DNA of 64,000 nucleotides from Corynebacterium sp. 74A (GCF_008930665.1 NZ_PQMG01000006.1:108082-172081), one strand, 5' to 3'. Numbered from the stretch's first letter, positions 35,901 through 45,148 are shown. The notes: generated from the sequence alone by a model not told the origin. Translations and numbers: made by a program.

Positions 35901-36454
35901 AGCTCGGTGTAGATACCGCTGACCTGGGGGCGTTGATCCGTATCCACCTCTCCCAAGGTGGTGCCCTGGGCGCTCACGCTGGCGCCATCGGCCCCGACGG
36001 AGATATCCAGCACCTCGCCGCGGAGATCCTTCACCTTCTCCGGGGTGAGGCGTACCAGGATTTCCTTGAGCGTGGACACCACCAGATCGCCATCGGTGCT
36101 GCGAATCATGAGGCCACGGTTGGCCGCCTCGGCGGAATCTTGCGGCAGCGTGGAGAGCAGCAGATTCTGGCCCTCGCGGAGATCATCCACCGCATCCACC
36201 GGCAGGCGCACATCCAGCTGCTCGGGGGCATAGGAAATGAGCGGGGCGTTGATGGATTGGAGATCGCCCTGCGGCCAGCTGAAGGAGGACTGCACCTGGT
36301 TGATGGGCATCAACGGGGTGAGCACAAACAGCACAAATCCCAGTAGACCAGTGATCACCGAGAACGCCTTGAGCCCCGTGCGTGGGGGGTGGGCGTGCTC
36401 GCTGCTGCCGAGAGAATCTGCAGGGTCAGATGAAGCGAGGACAGGAGTGGACAT
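32984..36454 (-). CDS. emb: Arabinosyltransferase Emb
   Basis: A 1156-residue GT-C membrane glycosyltransferase that extends the arabinan of arabinogalactan with decaprenylphosphoryl-arabinose as donor. After one N-terminal helix (about 30-50) there is a periplasmic loop. The catalytic extracellular loop has NTSDDGFILTMARAS (Asp-Asp at about 280), and about 12 more helices follow. The C-terminal part (about 760-1156) is the soluble carbohydrate-binding domain typical of EmbA/B/C. Corynebacteria have one Emb, mycobacteria three; this is the target class of ethambutol. It lies in the conserved order dprE1-dprE2-aftA-emb. Confidence 0.95.
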   Translation of the reverse strand: MSTPVLASSDPADSLGSSEHAHPPRTGLKAFSVITGLLGFVLFVLTPLMPINQVQSSFSWPQGDLQSINAPLISYAPEQLDVRLPVDAVDDLREGQNLLLSTLPQDSAEAANRGLMIRSTDGDLVVSTLKEILVRLTPEKVKDLRGEVLDISVGADGASVSAQGTTLGEVDTDQRPQVSGIYTELDDTGENYQALVDQGLSAQVEINSRFTSSPTPLKLACMIGGVLLTLASLAALYRLDRADGRGFMEIPAEWKTLRVTDLVVLAGIAFWYVFGGNTSDDGFILTMARASEHADYIANYYRWYGVPESPFGSPYYDLLAAMSQISTASMWMRLPQLVAAILTWLFVSKSMLPRLGEAVASRRIARWSAALLFLAFWTAYNNGLRPEPIIALGVVVTWVCFERAIATSRLFPAALGVLAAAFSLSAGPTGLMAVAALLVSLAALVKILVARLKIMGSGPTAFNVAAIIAPFLAAGTAVIVAVFGDQSLASALESTRVRGLVGPSLAWYQEYSRYAALLLGSVDGSVARRFPVLMAFFALAVVLYAKVRSTSIPGTNAASITRLLLVFAGAMFFMTFTPTKWTHHFGVWAGLSAAVAAVAAVSLASYARQSRSTRLFLGAAVMAVGAVSLAGINGWWYVSSFGVPWWDKTPQIFGIEFTTVALVFTLVVVGIAVVYSFLDTLRRPQNVSAAEQEDNARQARMADALSKSPTKDEAMAAAQRESEREQQAQKAASHSRTGQLLAAPIAIACVGILIISYGSFAKSFLQQWPQYSIGTGNVRELSGTTGQLANDAVIETNTNDSFLAPADGKDLKDSLDNGENSYGFGPNNLPVRLDVSGYRAWPESAAEALDGPQTTIEIQESVVGQPVGTEGGFNTTTGINGSHAKLPFGLDPAQVPVLGSYRQNDQIPAAVTSDWFSLPAERSEDAPIVVITAAGSTERKDVNGDPIEGETLVVEYGHRDADGSVEMLGEYEPIDAFRDDIWRNLRVPLADLPGEANVIRIKAEDDSLYPGHWLAFTPPRVPTLASVNTLIGSDTPGLLDWPVALQFPDQRSFDHYAGVTEIPRYRISPDKPGKESLSGFQDFTGGGALGTAEAVNTSYEAPGYLKNDWKRDWGSLQYYALRTNSEGEAPKEAAIDTETITRSGLWKPSKMQTFRN

Positions 36455-36529
36455 AACGGATCATTGTACTTCCTCGCCGCCGCAGCCCCAGTCATGCGCG
36501 TCCGAGGCCGAGGCGGAAAGACCAGCGTG

Positions 36530-38734
36530 CTAGCTGGATGTGGTGGTGCGCACAGCCACCACGAAGGGGCCGATCTGCTTCACTGTCCACGGCGCATCCG
36601 GCGCGTTAAACATCTCCGGGTTAAACCAGAGCGCGCGGAAACGCACATTCGGATTATTCGGGTAGATGTCCTCGGAGATGTCCAGCTTCCACGCGCCCGC
36701 CGGGGCGTCCACGGGCTGGTTGGTGCTGGGGGCAGAGGCCGTTCCTGAAGAGCCCGTGGCGCCTGTGGCGCCCGCCGCGTCTCCGCTCGACGCAGTGTCT
36801 GTCGCCCCCGCGCTTGGCGCCGTGACGTCGATGTCCTCTTCGGCGGGGGAGCCATCGAGCTGGCCGCGGAACACGAAGGCTTCTGGGCCCGAGAAGGCCC
36901 CAGAGACGGGCGCATCGTCCAAGAGCGTGGCGAAGGAGCTGGGGGTCATCTTCGGGTCAAAGGAGGCCTGGGCCCAGCTCTCCAGCTGCTCATTGCGCTG
37001 TCGGAATAGTCCCAGAGGGTTGGCGTAGTGGGCGGTCATGCCTTGGAAGCCGTGGAAGGGATAGTAGGAGAGTAGGTTGAACTCGTCGGTGGCGATCACG
37101 ATATTTCCAGCGGGCTTGCCCAGCTCATCGGTGATGAACGTGCTGATATCGCCGTAGTAGCGGGCCGCGTTCGGCGGGTTGGAATCACCGCGCTGGCCAT
37201 TGCCGTCGGTGTCGGTATAGGCAAAGTCCAAGCCGCGGGAGAGCTTGTTGGGGATATCTTGGGCGTAGGCCACACCACTCACTCCCAGCACGATCACCAG
37301 CAGCGCGGTGATGGAACTCTTGAGCTTCTTCGAGATCATCCGCGGATAGAGCTGATCCAGCCCCACCAGCCGCAGCTCCGCGATGCCGAGCACACCCGCG
37401 GTGGCCAACTGCAGCGTGATCAGCGTTTCCAGGCGGAAGCCCAGCAGAGTATTACCGGCGAGGGTGACGATCATGGAGGCCACCGACCAGCCGTAATACA
37501 CCACCAGCGATAGCCCGAGGGCGCGGATATCGCGGTCGGCGGCGCGGATCACCAGATAGGCCACGCCGATCATGCACAACGCGCCCACCAGCGATAGGGA
37601 GAACATGGGCAGGGGAATCTCGGTGCCTTGGCGCGGCAGGTAGTGGGTGGCGCCGGAGGAGGAGGTGCTCTGCCCGCTGAGGATCGCGGCGATGTAGGGC
37701 CACCACACCACGGCGGCCACGGCGAGCGAGCTCAGGCCGATCACCATCAGCCGCAGCAGCGGCGCCACGGAGCGGGATCCCACCACGGCAGCAACGAGCG
37801 CCAGCAGCACCACCGAGAGCGCGATCACCGCGGTGAAGAGGGTGTACATGGATGCCGAGGCCCCGAGGTAGATCACCAGACCCAGCATGGACATCCGAGC
37901 CCCGTCGAGGGCGCGCCGGGCCAGCACTGCCGCGGCGGGAGCACCCATGGCAATGACGGCGGCATAGGGCTCGTGGGCGGCCACCACCAGGGTGATGGCG
38001 GTGGTGGTGAGCGCGATGGCGGTGGCCACGGGCAGCGAGCCGGTGATGCGCTGCCACACCGGCACGAGCACACAGCCCGCGGTGGCGAGCGTGATCAGCG
38101 ACCACGGCTGGAAGGCCTCCCAGCCGGGCAGGTTCACTAGGTTGGCGAAGCGCCCGCCGAACCAGAACCACCCCGCCGGGTAGAAGGGAGGCATGTTGAT
38201 GTAGTTCATATCCACCAGCCGCGCGGTGTCGGTCAGCCGGGTGAGGAACTGGGTGCGAAAGCCTTGGTCCACGCTGGCGCCATCGAGATACAGGCTGGTC
38301 GCCGAGAGGGGAATACCGAGGGAGGAGACCACCAGCCCGGCGGGGCTGAGATAGCACAGTGCGATGGTGAGCCAGCGGCGCAGTGGCGAGCGCGCCGTGG
38401 TTTCCCCGTGCCGCCAGGCGTGCTCGTCCTGCAGCCACAGGTACACGAAGGTGAGCACGGTGAGCAGCAGGATCACGGTGACGGCGGTGGAGGCCGCGCG
38501 CGATACATAGGAGGTGCCAAACGCGGGCAGATTGGTGGTTTTGAGTATCAGCCACGCCACATAGGTGGCGACGGCTCCGGCCAGGCCCGCCGCAAGCACC
38601 GACAGGGCCGCCCGTTTCGGCGTTAAGGCATCGGGGGCGTAGGGGGCGAGGCCATCAGGCTCGGGGTTGTCCCGCGCAGGGCGGGGAGTGCGGGGAGCGC
38701 GCAGGGAGCCATCTGAGGCGGTGCTGGTACTCAT
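36530..38734 (-). CDS. aftA: Galactan 5-O-arabinofuranosyltransferase AftA
   Basis: A 734-residue GT-C membrane enzyme that adds the first arabinofuranose to the galactan chain. About eleven hydrophobic helices lie between residues 45 and 500, with the lumenal loop LDGASVDQGFRTQFLTRL and NYINMPPFYPAGWFWFGGR, a block conserved in AftA. A soluble C-terminal domain (about 500-734) includes a low-complexity Ser/Ala/Gly stretch. ATG 38734 (MSTSTASDG) is used; an in-frame start 45 bases upstream would add a Cys/Arg-rich leader with no homology. It precedes emb by 75 bases. Confidence 0.93.
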   Translation of the reverse strand: MSTSTASDGSLRAPRTPRPARDNPEPDGLAPYAPDALTPKRAALSVLAAGLAGAVATYVAWLILKTTNLPAFGTSYVSRAASTAVTVILLLTVLTFVYLWLQDEHAWRHGETTARSPLRRWLTIALCYLSPAGLVVSSLGIPLSATSLYLDGASVDQGFRTQFLTRLTDTARLVDMNYINMPPFYPAGWFWFGGRFANLVNLPGWEAFQPWSLITLATAGCVLVPVWQRITGSLPVATAIALTTTAITLVVAAHEPYAAVIAMGAPAAAVLARRALDGARMSMLGLVIYLGASASMYTLFTAVIALSVVLLALVAAVVGSRSVAPLLRLMVIGLSSLAVAAVVWWPYIAAILSGQSTSSSGATHYLPRQGTEIPLPMFSLSLVGALCMIGVAYLVIRAADRDIRALGLSLVVYYGWSVASMIVTLAGNTLLGFRLETLITLQLATAGVLGIAELRLVGLDQLYPRMISKKLKSSITALLVIVLGVSGVAYAQDIPNKLSRGLDFAYTDTDGNGQRGDSNPPNAARYYGDISTFITDELGKPAGNIVIATDEFNLLSYYPFHGFQGMTAHYANPLGLFRQRNEQLESWAQASFDPKMTPSSFATLLDDAPVSGAFSGPEAFVFRGQLDGSPAEEDIDVTAPSAGATDTASSGDAAGATGATGSSGTASAPSTNQPVDAPAGAWKLDISEDIYPNNPNVRFRALWFNPEMFNAPDAPWTVKQIGPFVVAVRTTTSS

Positions 38735-38803
38735 GCATTTAGTGTGACACACCCGCGCGCGGGGAGGGAAAACATCCACGCTGCTCAGTTAATGCATCGC
38801 GGG

Positions 38804-38820
38804 GCTTATCGACGCCACCC
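38804..38820 (+). repeat. Copy of dispersed motif GCTTATCGACGCCACCC
   Basis: Exact consensus 17-mer in the 226-bp gap between dprE2 and aftA. Confidence 0.85.
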
Positions 38821-38960
38821 TCCACGCCCCGTATCACCCGCATACGCAACCGCCCCGCCGGCGATGCTCGCCCGCCGCGGGACGCGGCGGGAAGCGGTGG
38901 AGAACACCGAGCGGGGCGGTAGGGGCGGCTGTGCGAGTCGCTAGCAGCCGCGGCAGGGCC

Positions 38961-39722
38961 TTAGAAGGGCAGCTTGCGGAAGATGGGCTTCGGTACGTGC
39001 TGCAGGATCATCATCACCGGCTGGAAAAGCGGGTGCACCCAGATCACGTCCTTATTGCTGTTCACGCCCTTGAACACGGCGTTGGCCACGTCCTCGCGAT
39101 CGACGGTGAGCGGGGCCTCGTCGAGCTCTTCGGTCATCTTGGTGCGTACCTGGCCGGGGCGCACCACGAGCACATGGGCGCCGCTATCGCGCAGGGCCTC
39201 ACCGAGCTGCTCGTAGAAGGCGTCGAAGCCGGCCTTGGTGGCGCCGTAGACAAAGTTGGAGCGGCGCACCTTCACCCCGGCCACCGAGGACAGTGCCACG
39301 ATGTGGCCGTGGCCCTGCTTCTTGAACTTCTGGCCCAGCAGGGTGCCCACGGACACGCCGCCGGTGAAGTTGATATTCGCGGCCTTGACCGCTTCCTGTT
39401 GGTTTTGCCACTGCTCTTCGTTATCGCCGAGGATGCCGAAGGCCACGATGGCCACATCCACATCGCCGGCGGCGAAGGCGAGATCAATCACGTCGGCGTG
39501 GGAGTCGGTGTTGGTGGCATCGAAGTCCAGCACTTCCACGGCGGAGGCGCCGGCCTTTTCCATGCGGGCGGTGGCCTCGGCGACGCGCGGGGAGTCCTCG
39601 CGGGCGGCGAGGGTCACCCGGGCCGGGCCTTCCTTGAGGAAGCGCTCGACGATGGCGAGTCCGATATCGGAGGTGCCGCCGAGCAGGAGAATATTTTGGG
39701 CTTGGCCTACAGCGTTCAGCAT
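38961..39722 (-). CDS. dprE2: Decaprenylphosphoryl-2-keto-ribose reductase DprE2
   Basis: A 253-residue short-chain dehydrogenase that reduces the 2-keto intermediate to decaprenylphosphoryl-arabinose using NADH, the second half of the DprE1/DprE2 epimerisation. LLGGTSDIGLAI is the cofactor turn, LSSVAG and FVYGATKAGF hold Ser and Tyr-Lys, and VRPGQVRTKMTEEL is the family block. It starts 29 bases after the dprE1 stop. Confidence 0.94.
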   Translation of the reverse strand: MLNAVGQAQNILLLGGTSDIGLAIVERFLKEGPARVTLAAREDSPRVAEATARMEKAGASAVEVLDFDATNTDSHADVIDLAFAAGDVDVAIVAFGILGDNEEQWQNQQEAVKAANINFTGGVSVGTLLGQKFKKQGHGHIVALSSVAGVKVRRSNFVYGATKAGFDAFYEQLGEALRDSGAHVLVVRPGQVRTKMTEELDEAPLTVDREDVANAVFKGVNSNKDVIWVHPLFQPVMMILQHVPKPIFRKLPF

Positions 39723-39751
39723 GTGGGTTCCTTTCTTGCGCGGGGCGTAAA

Positions 39752-41218
39752 TTAGCGCAGCTCGAGGCGGCGGCTCATGTCGGAGGCGAAGACACCGTGC
39801 GGGTCGATCTCGTTGCGGGTCTTTAGCCAGCCCTCCATGCCGGGGTACATCTGGTGGAAGTTCTCGGCGGTGGTGCGGGATTCCTTGGCCAGATAGAGGC
39901 GGCCGCCGAACTCCATCACGCGTCGATCCAGATCATCCAAGAACTGGCCGAGGCCCTTCTTGATGGGGAAGTCCACGCACACATTCCAGCCCGGCATCGG
40001 GTAGGACAGCGGCGCCTTATTGCCTTCGCCGAAGAGCTTGAACACGTTGAGTGCGGAGTAGTGGCCGGAGGCCTGGATGTCCTTGACGATGGACTTGAAA
40101 GGCTCCACGGCCTCGCGCGGCACCACAAACTGGTACTGCAGGAAGCCGCGCTTGCCATAGCCGCGGTTCCACTCGCCGATGAGATCCAGCGGCTGATAGA
40201 ACTGGGTGAGGTTTTGCACCTGGTTTTTATAGGTGCCAGATTTAATCCACCACAGCTCACCGATGGCCACCATGGACATCTTGTTCATGGTGAAGCTGGG
40301 GAAAATATCGGGCACGGTCACCAGCTGCGGGGCGTTGAACTTCAGCGGATCCTTCGCCAGCTTCGGGTTGAGCTCTTCCAGCTGGGCGAGGGTGGCCAAG
40401 GAGCCGCGGGAGATCGCGGCGCGGCCGAGCTTCGGCTCGGGCGAGATGGCATCAAACCAGGCAGAAGAATAGGTGTAGTTCTTCTCGGAGCCATCGGAGT
40501 GGAACTCGATGGTCTCGTCCAGGTTGGCGGTGAGATCGCCATCGGCAATGAAATAGGCGGTCTCGGTGCGGGTCATCTTGATGCGCGCCCGCAGGATGAT
40601 GCCGGTAAGGCCCATGCCGCCGACGGTGGCCCAGAACAGCTCGCCCTGCGGATCATCCGCGGAGCCCTCCGGCTCGAGGTGCAGGATGCGGCCATCGGCC
40701 ACGAGCAGTTCCATAGACACCACGTGGTCGCCGAAGGAGCCGGCGGAGTGGTGGTTCTTGCCGTGAATATCGGGGCCGATAGCGCCACCGATGGTGACCT
40801 GGCGGGTTCCGGGCAGCACCGGCACCCACAGCCCATAGGGCAGGGCGGCCTTCATCAGCTGGTCGAGGGTGACGCCGCCGTCCACATCCACGATGGCGGT
40901 CTCGGTATCGATGGAGTGGATGTGGTTCAGCGGGGTCATATCCACCACGAGGCCACCGGCGTTTTGCGCCGGGTCGCCATAGGAGCGGCCCATACCGCGG
41001 GCAACGATGCCGCGCTTGAGATGGTTGGGCTTGGATTCGTTCTGCTCCGCCACGAGGGTGACGGCGCGAACGATCTCTTCCACATCGGGGGTGGACAGCA
41101 CGTGAGCCGTGGTGGCGGCGGTGCGGCCCCAGCCGGTGAGGGTTGTGGCTTCTGTGTGCAGGGTTCCGTGGGCACCGTTCGAAGCAGCGGTGCTGGTCTT
41201 ACCTTGTGTGCTCGTCAT
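39752..41218 (-). CDS. dprE1: Decaprenylphosphoryl-ribose 2'-oxidase DprE1
   Basis: A 488-residue FAD enzyme of the vanillyl-alcohol-oxidase fold that oxidises decaprenylphosphoryl-ribose at C2'. FAD-binding marks are [16 protein letters not shown] and [20 protein letters not shown], and the C-terminal block [12 protein letters not shown] is diagnostic. Cys414 in GWNVCVDFP aligns with Cys387 of M. tuberculosis DprE1, the residue bound by benzothiazinones. First of the dprE1-dprE2-aftA-emb order; it is essential in relatives. Confidence 0.95.
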   Translation of the reverse strand: MTSTQGKTSTAASNGAHGTLHTEATTLTGWGRTAATTAHVLSTPDVEEIVRAVTLVAEQNESKPNHLKRGIVARGMGRSYGDPAQNAGGLVVDMTPLNHIHSIDTETAIVDVDGGVTLDQLMKAALPYGLWVPVLPGTRQVTIGGAIGPDIHGKNHHSAGSFGDHVVSMELLVADGRILHLEPEGSADDPQGELFWATVGGMGLTGIILRARIKMTRTETAYFIADGDLTANLDETIEFHSDGSEKNYTYSSAWFDAISPEPKLGRAAISRGSLATLAQLEELNPKLAKDPLKFNAPQLVTVPDIFPSFTMNKMSMVAIGELWWIKSGTYKNQVQNLTQFYQPLDLIGEWNRGYGKRGFLQYQFVVPREAVEPFKSIVKDIQASGHYSALNVFKLFGEGNKAPLSYPMPGWNVCVDFPIKKGLGQFLDDLDRRVMEFGGRLYLAKESRTTAENFHQMYPGMEGWLKTRNEIDPHGVFASDMSRRLELR

Positions 41219-41341
41219 CGCTAAACAAGGCTACTCCGCAGGACCGTGGTTGTGGGTTTCCATGCCCGTTTTGTTGAGTTGTTGTGAATAATCCAACATG
41301 CGCGCGGCGGCGCCACCTCCCAGCTGAGGTGTGGCTGAGGT

Positions 41342-43657
41342 TTAGCCCTCGCCACACTCCGGCAAGAGGGAGGAGGGCTCGCCGATGGTTGTGATGAGCA
41401 GCTCGTCACGGGCACGGGATGCAGCCACGTAGAGCAGGGCTCGTTCCCGCTGGAGGGCGTCCTCGCGCTCGGCGTCGGGAAGCGGCATCCGCCCGCCGCG
41501 CCGAGGAATGGCCTGCTCATTGATGCCGTCGAGGATCACGTGGGTAAATTCCATGCCTTTGGCGTTGTGCATCGTCATCACCGACACCGGCGCCTCGAGG
41601 GTGGCGGCCCCGGAACGCAGGGTGCTGGTGGTGATACCGGCGGAATCCAAATGGCTGGTGCGCATGACCACGCGCCGTTTATCGCGGCAGAGCACGCCGA
41701 TATGCGTGGAGGCACTGGCGTTGGTGCTCCACGCGGTGATGGCGCGCTCGATAGCGGCGTCTTCTTCCTCCGGGGTGGCGGCGTGCACGATCCGCGGCAG
41801 CGGGCCGGTACGCACGGAGCGGTAGCCGGTGAGGGTGTCCTCCTCGCCGCTGGAGTCCAGCCAGTGCACGCCCTCGAGGATGGCGGAGGCGTAGCTGAGG
41901 TTTTCCGCGGTGGTGCGATAGTTCAGGCGCAGCCGACTGGTGGCGCGGCCGCGGGTTTCAATGCCGAAGCGACTCAGCGGCAGCTGATTGCCGTAGATCC
42001 GCTGGTGGGAGTCCTCGGCGAGGAAGATGTCATTCGGGCCGGGAGCCACACAGGCGCGGATGAAGCGCCAGTGCCCGGCGTGGAAGTCCTGGCCCTCGTC
42101 CACCACCACGTGATCAAAGAAGGGCTGCTGGCGGGCCTCCAGAATGTGGGCGGCCACCACCGCGAGCGCCGGATAGGTGAGGCGTTTCTGCTCGGAGCAG
42201 CGCCGGATGAAGGCCTTGACGATAGTCCAGACGATCTTGCGTTCCTTGCGGCCCAAGGGGGTGCGCCGGCCCGTGCGGGTAATGCGCAGATAGTCCTTCA
42301 TCTCGGTAATGGAGTGGGCGAGGATGATATCGGTGAACTCATCGTTGAGGAATGCGGGATGCCGCTTGTCCTGGGGCAGTCCCTCGCCATTGAGCTCGGC
42401 GGCCAGCTCCCAGTTTTTGTGCACCTCGCGGTCATCGAGCGGCCGGGGCACAAAGGAGCTGCTGATCCCCAACGTGGCGTGGAGGGCGGCGTCGAGCTCC
42501 TCCTTATTGGCATTGGTGATGAAGTTGTAGATCGCCGAATCAATACCGTTGATCCACACCCCAGGGGTTCCGGGCATCCCGGCCTCGGGATAGGAGGGGT
42601 CCAGCACATTCATCTGGGTTTTCAGCTGCCGCGCGAGATCCTTGGTGAAGGTGGTGAGGAAGATCCGCGGCACCGGCCCGCCCTGGGCGCCGTGGGTGTA
42701 GATATACCGGGTACGGTGCAGCAGCACCACCGTTTTGCCGGTGCCGGCGCCGCCGAGAATGCGGGCGCTGCCGCGGTGCTGGCTCTGCACGGCGCGCTGC
42801 TGGGAGGGGTGGAGGAAGGTGCGCCACTCGGCGAAGCTGCCCTCTTCGAGGATTTCTTTGAGATCCAGCTCGGAGGGGTCGATCCAGTAGCTGGAGCGCT
42901 GCAGCGAGTTGATGATGGTGTCATCACTGCCGGCGGTCTCGTCATCTGAGTCGATGCGCTCGAGCCCGAGGTCCTCAACCACCTCGGCGATGCTCATTCC
43001 CGCGAGCAGCCCCACGATGGCGTCGTGCTCGAACTCGGGGCGCTCGGCGAGCAGCTCCTCCAAGACGGTGTCGTTCTCGGCGGCCTGGACTGCGGCGATG
43101 GTATCGGGGGATAGGCCTAGCTCGGTGCGGAGATCCTCGGTGCTGATACTTGCGGCGCGCAGGACCTCCCGCGGCGGGGTCTGCGGCAGCTGGGCGGGGG
43201 TGCCCACGCTCGCATCCGACTGGTCCTTTTGGGCGTCGGCAAGCTGTTGGGCGGCAATTTCCGCGGCGCGCTGCTTGGCGCGGGATTCGATTTCCGCATC
43301 CAGTTCCGGAGACGTGGAGGCGCTCGGTGTGCCGCTATTGTCGATGACCACCTCGCCAGTGGTGGAGTTGATCTTCACCGTCACTGTCTGCGCATAGGCG
43401 ATGGCCTCATCGTGATTATCCACGTGCAGCAGCATGAACAGCCGCCCGTTCGAGCCATCGAGCTCCACGAGCACCGCGCGGTATTTGTCCGTCACCCGTC
43501 CGGTGCGCACCCGCGGATCGGCGGTGTTCTTCAGCGGCTTGATCCTTAGGGAAGGATGACTCGGGTCCTTTTGAATCTTCTCAATAAAGGACAGAATCTG
43601 TTTTTCCATTCCCGGAACGGAATGGAAATTCTTTCCCATCATCAGGGTGCTGCTCAT
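41342..43657 (-). CDS. UvrD-type DNA helicase with RelE-like N-terminus
   Basis: A 771-residue SF1 helicase. Residues 1-90 look like a RelE/ParE toxin fold (PSHPSLRIKPLKN, then VRTGRVTDKYRAVLVEL and LLHVDNHDEAIAYA), followed by an acidic, Ala/Gln-rich linker. The helicase core starts near residue 275: Walker A GGAGTGKTVVLLHR, VVDEGQDFHAGHW (motif II), SRLRLNYRTTAENL (IV), and the C-terminal VMTMHNAKGMEFTHVILDG and LLYVAASRARDELLI. This fusion architecture recurs in actinobacteria. The role is unknown; DNA repair or defence are possible. No antitoxin gene is next to it. Confidence 0.85.
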   Translation of the reverse strand: MSSTLMMGKNFHSVPGMEKQILSFIEKIQKDPSHPSLRIKPLKNTADPRVRTGRVTDKYRAVLVELDGSNGRLFMLLHVDNHDEAIAYAQTVTVKINSTTGEVVIDNSGTPSASTSPELDAEIESRAKQRAAEIAAQQLADAQKDQSDASVGTPAQLPQTPPREVLRAASISTEDLRTELGLSPDTIAAVQAAENDTVLEELLAERPEFEHDAIVGLLAGMSIAEVVEDLGLERIDSDDETAGSDDTIINSLQRSSYWIDPSELDLKEILEEGSFAEWRTFLHPSQQRAVQSQHRGSARILGGAGTGKTVVLLHRTRYIYTHGAQGGPVPRIFLTTFTKDLARQLKTQMNVLDPSYPEAGMPGTPGVWINGIDSAIYNFITNANKEELDAALHATLGISSSFVPRPLDDREVHKNWELAAELNGEGLPQDKRHPAFLNDEFTDIILAHSITEMKDYLRITRTGRRTPLGRKERKIVWTIVKAFIRRCSEQKRLTYPALAVVAAHILEARQQPFFDHVVVDEGQDFHAGHWRFIRACVAPGPNDIFLAEDSHQRIYGNQLPLSRFGIETRGRATSRLRLNYRTTAENLSYASAILEGVHWLDSSGEEDTLTGYRSVRTGPLPRIVHAATPEEEDAAIERAITAWSTNASASTHIGVLCRDKRRVVMRTSHLDSAGITTSTLRSGAATLEAPVSVMTMHNAKGMEFTHVILDGINEQAIPRRGGRMPLPDAEREDALQRERALLYVAASRARDELLITTIGEPSSLLPECGEG

Positions 43658-43685
43658 TCACTTCACTCCATGTGCTGTCGCGATC

Positions 43686-43702
43686 GCTTATCGACGCCCA
43701 CT
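43686..43702 (+). repeat. Copy of dispersed motif GCTTATCGACGCCCACT
   Basis: Exact 12-mer core upstream of the helicase start, between it and the LuxR remnant. Confidence 0.75.
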
Positions 43703-43769
43703 CGCGCCGCAGTGGCGTATCCGTGTGAAGCACAGCTTAGTGAATGCGCCATCGCTGAGGGTTTCTTTC

Positions 43770-43966
43770 CTATGGCCAACCCTGATCGCGGGCAACGCGG
43801 GCAGCCTCATAGCGATTGCCGGTATGTGTGGCTCGGCGGCGATGCTGGAGACGTGATTGCGCACCGTGCCTGCGCTCATGTGTAGCTCGGCGGCGATACT
43901 GCGAGTATCAGCCCCGCTGAGCGCCTGCCTAGCTACCTCCACCTCGCGTGGGGTAAGCGGGTGCGT
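43770..43966 (-). pseudogene. C-terminal remnant of a LuxR-family response regulator
   Basis: The minus strand encodes LTPREVEVARQALSG, then IAAELHMSAGTVRNHVSSI, a textbook LuxR/NarL helix-turn-helix. The expected last helix follows only after a frameshift: TGNRYEAARVARDQGWP ends at a stop at 43770-43772. The receiver domain is missing, as an in-frame TAA lies just before THPLTPRE. It is therefore a doubly damaged fragment, about 65 codons long, squeezed between the helicase and the secreted hydrolase gene. Confidence 0.85.
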
Positions 43967-44914
43967 TTAGCGCGACTGGGGGAGGGCCGCGGCCACTGGC
44001 TGCGGCAGCGGCACATACTCCGGAACCACTGCCAGCACCGGATCGCTCACTGGTGGGACGATATGGCCGAGCTGCTGATCCAGCACCTGGCGCGCCGGGT
44101 AGTTCACGAGCGAGAGACCGGCAGAGCCCACGGGGTTGGGCAGGCTCGGCGGGGCGGGGATGTGCTCGCTGGGGCCGAAAGCGGACTGCACATCGTGGGT
44201 GAGTTGCGCGGCGGAGCCATTGGTGGCGGCCGCCACGGAGAAGTCACGGCCATAGCTGGCGGAGGCGTGGAAAGAGCGGCGATCATCCGACCAGCCCCAC
44301 TTGGTGCCGATCACCCCAGGCAGCGTGGAGGTGCCAAAGTTCTGGGCATAGCCATCGGCCGCCACGGGGGAGGTGGTGGCGAGGGCCACGAGTACCGGAT
44401 CGGTGGGGTTCTCGCGCTTCTTCGCCTCAAGGTATTTCACGCTATCTGCCGTGGAGGTAGTGGAATTACCCCAGTGGGCCGCACCGTGGGTGTCATGCAG
44501 GCCATAGGTGCGGGCAGTGGCGTTGATGGACTGCGGATACTTCGCATAGAGCTGGGAGGCGATGCGATCATCCGAGGTGCGCAGCATCTGGGTGGCCTGC
44601 GCTTTGTCTTCGGCAGTGCCGTGTCTAAAGACGTAGTCGGCGATGTACATCTTCACGATCGACAGCCCAGGGCGGGACTCATGCTCGTTCGCGGTGCCCG
44701 CATGGAAGCCGGTGGGGGTGTGCTCAAAAGAGATCTGGGTGCGCGCCGGGGCATCGATGGTGCCATCGGGGTGCGTGTGCGGCACCGGCGCCGCCGCAGC
44801 CGAGGCGGCCAGTAGCGGGGCGGCGGCCGAGGCGATCACCGCCGTCGATACAGCCGCCACAACGTGGCGGGATACGCGGGGAAGGCGAGAGGGAGCGCGA
44901 TGACATCCAGACAT
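43967..44914 (-). CDS. Secreted serine hydrolase, beta-lactamase-like
   Basis: A 315-residue exported protein: twin Arg-rich start, Ala-rich hydrophobic segment (AAVSTAVIASAAAPLLAAS), cleavage near AAAAP. The mature part has a candidate SxxK site in RPGLSIVKMYIADY, a TSDDRIASQL segment where the SxN motif would lie, and GTKWGWSDDR in place of KTG. This agrees with the penicillin-binding-protein/class A beta-lactamase fold, though the motifs are not canonical. A peptidoglycan or ester substrate is possible. ATG 44914 is used; there is no strong ribosome site. Confidence 0.65.
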   Translation of the reverse strand: MSGCHRAPSRLPRVSRHVVAAVSTAVIASAAAPLLAASAAAAPVPHTHPDGTIDAPARTQISFEHTPTGFHAGTANEHESRPGLSIVKMYIADYVFRHGTAEDKAQATQMLRTSDDRIASQLYAKYPQSINATARTYGLHDTHGAAHWGNSTTSTADSVKYLEAKKRENPTDPVLVALATTSPVAADGYAQNFGTSTLPGVIGTKWGWSDDRRSFHASASYGRDFSVAAATNGSAAQLTHDVQSAFGPSEHIPAPPSLPNPVGSAGLSLVNYPARQVLDQQLGHIVPPVSDPVLAVVPEYVPLPQPVAAALPQSR

Positions 44915-45148
44915 GGTGTTCAGTATATGCCTCGAGGCTATTTGCTGGAAGGCAGTGTTATATGCGGCTACCGTACACGGACCTCCTCGCCCCAAGGTAG
45001 CTAGGGCGGTGCTTCCGCGCTTTCACGGTAGATACGTGCTGCTAGCGCGGGCCTCTGGCTGATGATCACACTCGTAGTCAGCGATCAACCAGGATCGCCT
45101 CCATTGGTGTCGGTGATGCTCACCCGTCACCACATTTCGGTGTGGCCT

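Noticed and set aside
39854..41224. A 456-codon plus-strand open frame opposite dprE1
   Set aside because: Same reason: a shadow of the dprE1 reading frame with no recognisable domain.
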